From: Gammaproteobacteria bacterium
GTDB lineage: Bacteria > Pseudomonadota > Gammaproteobacteria > UBA6429 > Thiohalophilaceae
Direction of reading: 5' to 3'
DNA length: 6,156 nt
NCBI GenBank assembly: GCA_013152045.1
Contig: JAADGZ010000223.1
Location: forward strand, 1-6,156
Positions within the stretch are counted from its first letter, which is position 1. Each line of letters opens with the position of its first letter. Position numbers and translations under genes: made by a program. Positions 1 to 6,156 of the stretch are shown piece by piece. The notes under the pieces are model-generated. The model ran no database searches. It was not told the origin of the DNA and worked only from the letters and a program-made list of their open reading frames with translations.

Positions 1-375
1 ACTGCAGCTATCCTTTATCTCGATACTATCCAGCACTTTTTTAAATTCACGCCGCGTCACCATGGCACGTATTAAACCAACCCGGGACTCCCCTTCATCC
101 CAACCGGCCTGTTCAGCTTTACGAAACTCTTTTTCTGCAAACGCGATATCACCAATAATGAGGTTCAGCTGGCCTAAAGAATATCGGGCCTCTGCATTTT
201 CTGGATTTACCTGCAGTGCATTTTTTAATTCCAGATGAGCAGCACGATACTGATTTGATGTCATATATTGTTTTGCGGCAGCTACCGACTCTTTATCATC
301 AATATCGCCACCGCAGGCTGACAGTAAAAAAGCTGTCAGAATAAAAATTGAGTATTGTTTTAGTCTATTTTTCAT
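1..375 (-). CDS. prsT: PEP-CTERM system TPR-repeat lipoprotein PrsT, N-terminal part (cut by window edge)
   Basis: This is an open minus-strand frame from ATG at 373-375 to base 1 with no stop: 125 codons, the 5' part of a longer gene. Residues 1-21 form a lipoprotein signal peptide: basic start (MKNRLK), hydrophobic core, and lipobox LSAC with Cys21 as the lipidated residue. Gly22 follows rather than Asp, which suggests sorting to the outer membrane. From about residue 30 the chain is helical and TPR-like: one repeat near 30-60 (ending in NPEN), a second near 61-94 (A-x-YSLGQL, then A-EKEFRKA), and a third starting at about 95. Family members are much longer, roughly 900 residues of TPRs, so most of the gene lies beyond the left edge. 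The start is preceded by ACAGGAATC, an AGGA ribosome site placed very close to the ATG. It sits 50 bp downstream of xrtA, on the same strand. The PrsT name rests on lipobox, TPRs and context; another TPR lipoprotein cannot be excluded from 125 residues. Confidence 0.85.
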   Translation of the reverse strand, partial: MKNRLKQYSIFILTAFLLSACGGDIDDKESVAAAKQYMTSNQYRAAHLELKNALQVNPENAEARYSLGQLNLIIGDIAFAEKEFRKAEQAGWDEGESRVGLIRAMVTRREFKKVLDSIEIKDSCS

Positions 376-425
376 GATTCCTGTTTTTCTAATGTTGTAT
401 TTGTTTGTTACCGTAAATAAACCGC

Positions 426-1961
426 CTATTCATCTATAACACTAATCTTAGCTAACGGCCCCTGTAACTCACCGATAATTGTCAACATAGCTCCGCGCGC
501 CTGAACTATATCCGCTGTTACCGCTATTGAGACAGCGATCATATACGCCTGCGGTTGCGCGGCTAACAAACCTGCCAACTGCATTACTTTAGCCTCATAT
601 TTATTTATTGTCAGCTGCCCACCAACATTGTACCAGTACCAGACCAGGCGCCTCTGTTTTTTGTTATTTTCGATTAATTGTTCCAGAACAACCAAATTCT
701 TCGTTTCTTTGCCGGCAAGTTGTCGAACTCTCGGGTGCGCATAAACGTTTTTCCAGATTTTTTTATTATTGATACTGTTCAGGTCATTGATGACTTCAAC
801 GCCCTGCTTCTGTTTTGGATAATAGGCAATAAATAAACTGACATCTTCACCGCGCACCCGATGCACCGACTTCATCTGTATCGCACCAGTGTATTGCGGC
901 TGCCAATAATTAGTATCCGTCAACGGTTCTGACCAGCCTGCTTCGCTACTCGGCAGTGCCAGCTTTATCGCAGACCCCGATGATGACGGCAATTCTTGCC
1001 GATATATAACAGCAGGTCCGATTAGTAATATACAAGCGCACAGGATGGAGATATAAATATATCGTACACGCTCCGTAGTAATGATATTTACCGGCTTTGA
1101 GTCGGCTGCCTCAATCGGTGCTTTGCCTGCTTTGTAAAAACGCGCATCAAAAAGTAACAATATCGCCACCAGACCACCGAACAGATACCAACCCAGCATC
1201 AAGTGATCCTCTACCCAAGGATGCTGCATCTCGGTCACATAACCCAGATAAACCACGATAAAGACCCGTAAAAAATTCGCCAGAATAGCGGTAACAATTG
1301 CCATTGCAACCACACCTACTCGCGCCCACAGACTTGTATAGTTCATATAGGCATACAACGAACCCAGTGTTAACGCCGCCAATAGGTAACGTAGTCCACT
1401 ACACGCCTCTTCAATAGAAAATGCACCACTGGGCACTAAAATCATATTTTCTTCACGAAGTGCAGGAACATTAACTAAACGTGCCGCCCAGAACACCACA
1501 TCGGCGGTTATATCCTGCAACAACGGCGAAAGCGGAAACCATATCGGAATGGCAAAACTGATAAATAAAATGGGAAACGCCAGCTGCTTGATCATGGCAT
1601 GCCCCAACATAGACCAGACAAGTGTCAAAACAACCAATAGTAAACCGACAGTCTGCGCTGCTTCGACGTCGACCAACACTGCCGCCAGCCATAAAAGTAC
1701 CGATATAAATAATAACGGTAATACCGAATATGCCGGGCGGGGTGTAATATTTTTTAACTTTTTCCTATTAGAAAAGACCAGATATACACTAATGGCAAGC
1801 ACAAGATAACCGTGCGCATACTCACCTATGCTTATTTCACTCCAAAGAGAATTTAAATACAGGACGGTTTGCTGATATAAAACCAGCGTTAACAGTAATA
1901 AAGCAGCGAGGATGAGGTAGGCTACTGATGAGCCTGATAAATTTTTTACACGAGAATTCAC
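426..1961 (-). CDS. xrtA: Exosortase A fused to a C-terminal EpsI domain
   Basis: This 511-residue polytopic inner-membrane cysteine transpeptidase/protease is predicted to recognise and process C-terminal PEP-CTERM signals. Residues 1-275 form the exosortase domain with about eight hydrophobic segments. The three family catalytic residues are visible: Cys187 in EEACSGLRYL, Arg232 in ANFLRVF and His253 in EDHLMLGW. A further membrane segment (about 301-320) leads into a periplasmic EpsI-like domain (about 325-511), which contains the typical stretch VWYWYNVGGQLT (439-450) followed by Y-AK (454-457). This fusion and length are normal for the XrtA subtype. The start is GTG (1959-1961): an in-frame TAG lies 10-12 bases upstream and no ATG occurs before codon 118. 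The nearest Shine-Dalgarno-like AAGG is 13 bases away. prsR ends only 19 bp upstream, so translation may be coupled to prsR. Stop is TAG at 426-428. Assignment is firm from the motifs and neighbours. Confidence 0.97.
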   Translation of the reverse strand: MNSRVKNLSGSSVAYLILAALLLLTLVLYQQTVLYLNSLWSEISIGEYAHGYLVLAISVYLVFSNRKKLKNITPRPAYSVLPLLFISVLLWLAAVLVDVEAAQTVGLLLVVLTLVWSMLGHAMIKQLAFPILFISFAIPIWFPLSPLLQDITADVVFWAARLVNVPALREENMILVPSGAFSIEEACSGLRYLLAALTLGSLYAYMNYTSLWARVGVVAMAIVTAILANFLRVFIVVYLGYVTEMQHPWVEDHLMLGWYLFGGLVAILLLFDARFYKAGKAPIEAADSKPVNIITTERVRYIYISILCACILLIGPAVIYRQELPSSSGSAIKLALPSSEAGWSEPLTDTNYWQPQYTGAIQMKSVHRVRGEDVSLFIAYYPKQKQGVEVINDLNSINNKKIWKNVYAHPRVRQLAGKETKNLVVLEQLIENNKKQRRLVWYWYNVGGQLTINKYEAKVMQLAGLLAAQPQAYMIAVSIAVTADIVQARGAMLTIIGELQGPLAKISVIDE

Positions 1962-1980
1962 GATTGCTAGCTAACCTTGA

Positions 1981-3348
1981 TCACGCCTTGCCCGGATCTG
2001 ACAAGCCAAGTTTTTTGATCAACTGATACAGGGACGGTCGACTGATGCCCATAGCTTCAGCCGCATGCGTAACGTTATTGTCATAAACAACTAGCGCTCG
2101 CTGAATAATATCCCTCTCCACCTGTTCTCGAGCTTCACGAATATTGAGTGACAACTGTAACTCATTTTGTTCATCAAAACCCATGTCTGAGGCGGTTATA
2201 TGTTTTCCTTCAGCCAGCACCACTGCACGTTTAACCCTGTTCTCAAGTTCACGAACATTACCGGGCCAGTGATACGAATCCAGTTCAACACGCGCGGTCT
2301 CACTGAAACCACGAAAACTACGCCCGTTCTTTTCACTGAAATTATCCAGAAAAGTTTTCGCCAACAGTATCGGGTCACCTTCACGCTCACGCAATGGCGG
2401 TATCTCTATGACGATCTCACTGATTCGATAAAATAAATCTTCGCGAAATTCACCTCCGGCAATTAATTGATCAAGTTTGCGATGTGTCGCACAGATAATA
2501 CGAACATCCACTTCAATAGGACTACGCCCACCGAGGCGCTCGATCACTCTTTCCTGCAAAAAACGCAACATCTTTGCCTGCAGCGCCATTGGCATATCAC
2601 CAATCTCATCGAGAAAAAGGGTACCGCCGCTAGCGGTCTCTATCTTGCCTTTGGTCTGACTAACCGCGCCGGTAAAAGCCCCTTTTTCGTAACCGAAAAG
2701 CTCACTTTCAAGTAGGTTATCGGGAATGGCGGCGCAGTTTAATGCAACAAACGGTTTTTTCCTGCGCGCACTTAAAGCATGCAACGCTTTGGCAAACAAC
2801 TCTTTCCCCGTGCCACTTTCTCCCAGCACTAGAGAGGTTGCCTCCGAAGGGCCAACTTTCTCAACCAGTCGACAAGCAGCAAGTATGGATTTGCTGGCAC
2901 CGATAATGCCATCAAGCGCCGCCGTACTGCCCGCAACCAGTTGCCGATTTTCTTCTTCAAGCTCATAAAGTTGGTAGGCACGATCAACAATCAGCGACAA
3001 TACGCCCGGCTCTATCGGTTTCTGGTAAAAATCATAAGCACCGAGCGATATCGCCTTTAGTGCATTATCGCGATCATCATTGCCGGTAACCACGATAATT
3101 TTTGTATGCGGCGCCAGCTTTAATATTTCCTGAAGCGCCGCCAGCCCTTCACTGGCATTTGCCGGATCGGGCGGCAAACCAAGGTCTAGCGTGACCACCG
3201 CTGCAGGGTGTTTTTGCAGCTGCTCAATGGCAGAGGCTCGGTCGCCTGCAAGCAACACTTTATAGCCCTCAAAGGACCATTTAAGCTGTTTCTGAATTCC
3301 CGGATTGTCTTCTACAATAAGTAGCGGCTTTAGTGAATTGTCTGCCAT
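1981..3348 (-). CDS. prsR: PEP-CTERM-box response regulator PrsR, sigma-54-dependent activator
   Basis: This 455-residue NtrC-type regulator is expected to activate RpoN promoters of exosortase substrate genes after phosphorylation by PrsK. The receiver domain (about 8-125) has the acidic pair Glu13-Asp14, phospho-acceptor Asp55 in VVTLDLGLPP, Thr88 and Lys110. The AAA+ sigma-54 interaction domain (about 145-380) has Walker A GESGTGKE (176-183), the sigma-54-contacting GAFTGA loop (223-228), Walker B with Asp247-Glu248 in LFLDEIGD, FREDLFYRIS (301-310) and WPGNVRELEN (361-370). A Fis-type helix-turn-helix lies at about 425-448 (THAAEAMGISRPSLYQLIKK). All key residues are intact, so it should be an active enhancer-binding protein. 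ATG at 3346-3348; an AAGGA lies 14 bases upstream, longer than usual spacing. It follows prsK by 36 bp and precedes xrtA by 19 bp. The DLGLPP receiver signature and the neighbours distinguish it from generic NtrC. Confidence 0.97.
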   Translation of the reverse strand: MADNSLKPLLIVEDNPGIQKQLKWSFEGYKVLLAGDRASAIEQLQKHPAAVVTLDLGLPPDPANASEGLAALQEILKLAPHTKIIVVTGNDDRDNALKAISLGAYDFYQKPIEPGVLSLIVDRAYQLYELEEENRQLVAGSTAALDGIIGASKSILAACRLVEKVGPSEATSLVLGESGTGKELFAKALHALSARRKKPFVALNCAAIPDNLLESELFGYEKGAFTGAVSQTKGKIETASGGTLFLDEIGDMPMALQAKMLRFLQERVIERLGGRSPIEVDVRIICATHRKLDQLIAGGEFREDLFYRISEIVIEIPPLREREGDPILLAKTFLDNFSEKNGRSFRGFSETARVELDSYHWPGNVRELENRVKRAVVLAEGKHITASDMGFDEQNELQLSLNIREAREQVERDIIQRALVVYDNNVTHAAEAMGISRPSLYQLIKKLGLSDPGKA

Positions 3349-3384
3349 AACGATCTAAACGATTCCTTAATTATAATTATCAGT

Positions 3385-5475
3385 TCAAGCACTAGTCTCT
3401 ACCCCGCCACCTTCATCGACCGATGAATACAATGGTATTTGTAGCGTTATTATAGACCCTTTTCCGGGCTTGCTCAGCGCTGAAATATCACCACCAAGAT
3501 GGCGCATATATTCACGGCTTTCATACATGCCAATCCCCATGCCGGCATTACCTTTTGTGGTATCAAACGCTTTAAACAGGCGATGACGAATGAAATCATC
3601 ATCCATACCATGACCGCTGTCTTTTATTTCGATTTGGTAAAATCCAGAAGATTCAAACAAGGTAACACAAACTTCGCCTTTATCATCCGTCGCCTGCTGA
3701 GCATTATCAATCAAATGCGCCAGCACATTGCTAAGACGCGATTTATCCAGCGAAACCGTCGCCGAACTAATATCTGTAGAAAAATGCGGTTTTGGCAAGC
3801 TAAGCAACTTCGTACTAATAACCTGTTCGATTACCTGACTTAGGTTGACGTCTACATTTTTATCATCCTGCACTCTTTTATTACGCAACTGTTCCAGTAG
3901 ACGACTGATATCACTGGCAGCGTTCTCCACGGTATCAAATGCATCGGCAACAAATTCCGGATTACTACTGAATTTTTTAGCATTTAATGCAACTAGGTCG
4001 AGCTCTGCGGCGATATTTTTCAAATCATGCACCATGTATGCCGAAAGTCGGGTAAATACCTCAAACTGCTTGGATTCGGCCAGCTGGGCAGAGGTCATCA
4101 ATACCATCAGATAGCTGGAAATCTGTTTTGCGGCTGCTTTTAGTAAATCACGATCTTCCCAGTTTATCGCGCGTAATAATAATGGATTTGCCAGCACCAC
4201 AAAACCCAGTAACTTATCAGCACTGTTTAGTGGCACGATCAACCATGGCTGCTCAATTTCACTTATCCACTTCGGCAGCAGCAAATGCTGGTACTCTTCG
4301 GCATGGCTTTCTATTTCGTGGAGATTAATTACAAAACCACTTTTAGACAGATAGCGAATTAGGGAATCATCTGCGGTTAAAACATTATCCCGATGAGCAC
4401 TGTGCCAGACACCCACATTTCTATATTGATTTTTATCATTGCACAACCATAATGAACCAGCGCGAGCCTCGATGATATGCGCTATCGCTTCTATAGCGGT
4501 GCGATAGTGATTTTTCGCATTACCATTCTCACCCAGATCTTCAGTCAGGCGTAACCATTCAAGACGGTAATCATATTTATTCTTATAGAAATGCTTACCA
4601 AGGAATACTTTTATTTGCGCGCGCAGCTTTGCTGATGACACCAGCACAAAGAAAAACACCACCGCCAGAGAGATAAACATCACCTGACCAAACTTTCCCC
4701 AGCTACCACCAAATTCCCTGATGTAATAACCAGCACCCGCCATAGCAAGCAAATAAAAACCGCCCGCAAAAATTGTACCGGTATTAAGCACCACATCTCT
4801 GGAAACAAAAATATTTAATGACCAATTTCTATTACGCGCTGACGAGATAGCCAGTAGAGGAACCGCAACCAGATGAACAACCCCTCGCGCATCCCACAAA
4901 CCCTGATCGATACTACGAAATAACAAAGCATCAGAATACAGATAAAAATCAAATGCAAAAATACCGCCAGCGCCCATAAACAGATATTTTGTTGCCCAAC
5001 GAAAGCGCGCAGAAGTATTTCGATACAATTGCTCAACCAGCGCTAGACCAACCAGCGCCAGCAATACATTACCGGTAATACCCAATACAAACTGGCCCGG
5101 CAAAGAATAAATTCTAGCGAGCAACTCGTTCAACATAAACAAAGAGGCAAGCCCAACACTGAGAACAAGTGCTTTTCGAGAGAATCGTCGAAAACTACGA
5201 CTGTACCCATTGCCCTGAGAAGCAACATCAAACAGCATCAATAAAAAAACATACCAGACAATATATCGCAGAATTTCAAAAGCTTGGTACCATATTAAAT
5301 AACCTTCATCATTTAGCGCAACTTTTACCGCTAAAAATGACCAGGCAGCACTAACAGCTATTGCAATAAATAGCAGCCTCCCCTGTAAACTCTGGCGCCA
5401 ACTAAATAACAATAAAGCCGCAAAAAAACTATAGGCAATCGCTGCGGCTAAATAACTGTAAAAGCCTAAACTCAT
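3385..5475 (-). CDS. prsK: PEP-CTERM system membrane histidine kinase PrsK
   Basis: This 696-residue sensor kinase is the probable partner of PrsR. Residues 1-285 are a membrane region with about nine hydrophobic segments (for example 8-25, 33-51, 102-121, 129-149, 231-252, 264-281), a multi-span sensor typical of this family. Residues about 305-460 look like a cytoplasmic GAF domain (SLWLC, later WLIVPL and LLGFVVLANP). The dimerisation helix carries the phospho-acceptor His483 in MVHDLKN. The ATPase domain has the N box with Asn591 (HLIDNAQQA), the G1 box DSGHGM (619-624) and the G2 box GMGIGM (645-650), and ends in GKGSIITLQIPL. All catalytic boxes are present. ATG at 5473-5475 has no clear Shine-Dalgarno; ACGGG lies roughly ten bases upstream. 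It is the first gene of the apparent operon, so its promoter should lie in 5476-5719. What it senses cannot be read from the sequence. Confidence 0.96.
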   Translation of the reverse strand: MSLGFYSYLAAAIAYSFFAALLLFSWRQSLQGRLLFIAIAVSAAWSFLAVKVALNDEGYLIWYQAFEILRYIVWYVFLLMLFDVASQGNGYSRSFRRFSRKALVLSVGLASLFMLNELLARIYSLPGQFVLGITGNVLLALVGLALVEQLYRNTSARFRWATKYLFMGAGGIFAFDFYLYSDALLFRSIDQGLWDARGVVHLVAVPLLAISSARNRNWSLNIFVSRDVVLNTGTIFAGGFYLLAMAGAGYYIREFGGSWGKFGQVMFISLAVVFFFVLVSSAKLRAQIKVFLGKHFYKNKYDYRLEWLRLTEDLGENGNAKNHYRTAIEAIAHIIEARAGSLWLCNDKNQYRNVGVWHSAHRDNVLTADDSLIRYLSKSGFVINLHEIESHAEEYQHLLLPKWISEIEQPWLIVPLNSADKLLGFVVLANPLLLRAINWEDRDLLKAAAKQISSYLMVLMTSAQLAESKQFEVFTRLSAYMVHDLKNIAAELDLVALNAKKFSSNPEFVADAFDTVENAASDISRLLEQLRNKRVQDDKNVDVNLSQVIEQVISTKLLSLPKPHFSTDISSATVSLDKSRLSNVLAHLIDNAQQATDDKGEVCVTLFESSGFYQIEIKDSGHGMDDDFIRHRLFKAFDTTKGNAGMGIGMYESREYMRHLGGDISALSKPGKGSIITLQIPLYSSVDEGGGVETSA

Positions 5476-5719
5476 ATCTTAATACCCGTCGACTCAAACA
5501 ATAAAAAACATCACAAAACTTTACATTACCCTTGAGAACAAGCTCACCATAAGCCAGCCTTTTAACTTATTAAGTTCCATAAAATTTTTACATCTGCTCT
5601 AAAATTTAAAACAACTCGTGAATATTACTTTTCTGTTACAACATAACCCTATAGCCCGCCAAAATACTTTACAAATATAGGCGGTTACTTTTCATACATA
5701 TTGATTACAATAAAAAACA
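5476..5719. other. AT-rich intergenic region upstream of prsK
   Basis: No coding region is supported here. The stretch lies between prsK (leftward) and a rightward sigma-54 promoter, so it should hold the operon promoter and possibly activator sites. On the minus strand the best sigma-70-like pair I see is TTGTTT, 18 bases, TAAAAA (about 5585-5614), which is weak. The hexamer TTTACA recurs on the plus strand at 5520-5525, 5587-5592 and 5668-5673, but the region is so AT-rich that this may be chance. A GC-armed inverted repeat within it is listed separately. Confidence 0.5.
5656..5684. promoter_or_regulatory. Candidate upstream activator site (CCGCC...GGCGG inverted repeat)
   Basis: CCGCC at 5656-5660 and GGCGG at 5680-5684 form a perfect 5-bp inverted repeat with 19 bases between, standing out in otherwise AT-rich DNA. 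It lies about 36-64 bp upstream of the -24 element at 5720, the general zone where sigma-54 enhancer-binding proteins bind. That PrsR binds here is inference from position only; I cannot match it to a known PrsR motif. The short arms could arise by chance. Confidence 0.25.
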
Positions 5720-5735
5720 TGGCGCATAACTTGCG
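5720..5735 (+). promoter_or_regulatory. Sigma-54 (RpoN) -24/-12 promoter
   Basis: TGGCGCATAACTTGCG matches the RpoN consensus TGGCAC-N5-TTGC with one mismatch (G for A). It keeps the invariant GG and GC exactly ten bases apart. Transcription would run rightward from about 5746-5748, away from prsK and into the decayed PEP-CTERM-like sequence. PrsR, encoded next door, is a sigma-54 activator, and exosortase substrate genes are often under RpoN control, so the location fits. Whether it is still active is unknown. Confidence 0.55.
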
Positions 5736-5747
5736 CGTAGCAAGCTA

Positions 5748-6054
5748 TGCCTGATAGCCGGTAAAGCCTCTGCCACCCTAATACAAGATAATTACACTGG
5801 CGCTGATGGGTCATTATTAAACAATGACAACAACTATGGTATTGACCCTATGAACACCACCGTCAACAGATACGGCTACAGTACAGTCGACAATAAAAGC
5901 ATTAGCTACGACAACCTGTTTAAGCGGCACCAGCCCCTCTTTTGGTAGTACCCCATACGCCGGTGACGATAACTCTAACGGAACAATTGAACATACTGCT
6001 TTTCACTGGATAATTCAGAAAAGAACAAACGGCTTAGCCGGAGCTGCACACTAG
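5748..6054 (+). pseudogene. Frame-disrupted remnant of a PEP-CTERM-type substrate protein gene
   Basis: No intact frame exists, but two adjoining frames read like one exported protein. The first (codons from 5748 to TAG at 5946-5948) gives a signal-peptide-like end, LIAGKASA, then TLIQDNYTGADGS and NNYGIDPMN, and reaches YDNLF near 5907-5921. The second (in frame to TAG at 6052-6054) picks up at about 5923 with SGTSPSFGSTPYAGDDNSNG, then TAFHW. From memory of the family, exosortase A substrates often run D-Y-x-G-x-D near the mature N-terminus, later GDLF and W-x-P-x-GS-x-PY-x-x-D-x-x-x-NG, in that order; the remnant follows it across a frame change near 5920. The beginning of the signal peptide, a start codon, the second half and the PEP-CTERM anchor are all missing. 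The sigma-54 promoter lies directly upstream. The similarity is remembered, not searched, so confidence is moderate; random low-complexity sequence is the alternative. Confidence 0.45.
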
Positions 6055-6099
6055 CTATTTAAAAGACTTCGGGAAATTCTCAAAAAAATTTTGTTACTC

Positions 6100-6151
6100 C
6101 TATTCTCTAAATACTATTAGTTATAGTGTTATAACGAGCTCCGGAGAATAG
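6100..6151. repeat. Inverted repeat with 8-bp arms near the right edge
   Basis: CTATTCTC (6100-6107) and GAGAATAG (6144-6151) are perfect reverse complements separated by 36 bases. Inside lies a second, smaller inverted repeat, ACTAT (6113-6117) with ATAGT (6123-6127). It could fold as a nested stem-loop in RNA, or be a protein site or an element end; no T-run follows before the window ends, so a terminator is not supported. The 6055-6099 stretch before it holds nothing recognisable. Confidence 0.35.
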
Positions 6152-6156
6152 AGACT

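Noticed and set aside
376..425. Possible terminator between xrtA and prsT
   Set aside because: No stable GC-rich stem followed by a T-run is visible on the minus strand; read-through is more likely.
417..430. Shared 10-mer ATAGGCGGTT between the end of xrtA (minus strand) and 5677-5686 (plus strand), as a repeated operator
   Set aside because: Many 10-base matches are expected by chance in 6 kb on two strands, and this copy overlaps coding sequence.
1471..1692. Minus-strand alternative frames inside xrtA (also 1147-1329)
   Set aside because: They overlap conserved exosortase coding sequence, including the region around the catalytic residues, in another frame.
2200..2968. Several plus-strand open frames opposite prsR
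   Set aside because: They lie antisense to a strongly conserved gene, lack ribosome sites and show no recognisable domains; they mirror the codon pattern of prsR.
5540..5557. Minus-strand sequence with GG-N10-GC spacing (CTGGC...GAGCTT), a possible sigma-54 promoter for prsK
   Set aside because: Both the CAC of the -24 element and the TT before the -12 GC are missing, so only the most minimal bases match.
5521..5580. Short minus-strand frame of 19 codons (ATG at 5578-5580, TAA at 5521-5523) upstream of prsK, a possible leader peptide
   Set aside because: No ribosome site precedes the ATG, there is no attenuator-like structure after it, and a frame this short is expected by chance.
5719..5754. 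Plus-strand frame starting at ATG 5719 (12 codons to TGA)
   Set aside because: The ATG overlaps the -24 element of the sigma-54 promoter and the frame closes at once; it does not join the PEP-CTERM-like frame.

Overview
The window carries the core of a PEP-CTERM/exosortase A protein-sorting system. This is the machinery that Gram-negative, exopolysaccharide-producing bacteria use to process and anchor proteins bearing a C-terminal PEP motif. XrtA fused to an EpsI-like domain, together with PrsK, PrsR and PrsT homologues, points to a proteobacterium. A gamma- or betaproteobacterium of moderate to low GC is likely; the species cannot be told from this sequence.

Layout: positions 1-5475 hold four genes, all on the minus strand and read from right to left. 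They are prsK (membrane histidine kinase, 3385-5475), prsR (sigma-54-dependent response regulator, 1981-3348), xrtA (exosortase A with C-terminal EpsI domain, 426-1961), and the 5' part of prsT (TPR lipoprotein, 1-375, running off the left edge). The gaps are 36, 19 and 50 bp and I see no terminator in them, so the four genes look like one operon.

The right-hand 680 bp (5476-6156) has no intact gene. Going rightward it contains AT-rich upstream sequence of prsK; a good plus-strand sigma-54 (-24/-12) promoter match at 5720-5735; a frame-disrupted remnant (about 5748-6054) whose two frames resemble the mature N-terminal part of a PEP-CTERM substrate protein; and an inverted repeat near the right edge. 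The sigma-54 promoter faces away from the operon, towards the remnant. This is the arrangement expected of a PrsR/RpoN-controlled exosortase substrate gene that has since decayed.

How the genes work together (family knowledge plus inference): PrsK senses a signal and phosphorylates PrsR. PrsR activates RpoN-dependent promoters of PEP-CTERM substrate genes. XrtA recognises the C-terminal PEP-CTERM signal in the inner membrane and cleaves or transfers the substrate. PrsT, probably anchored in the outer membrane, is thought to help in exopolysaccharide or protein export. The window contains no intact substrate gene. The system itself is a known one; the less ordinary part is the decayed substrate-like locus with its promoter still recognisable.
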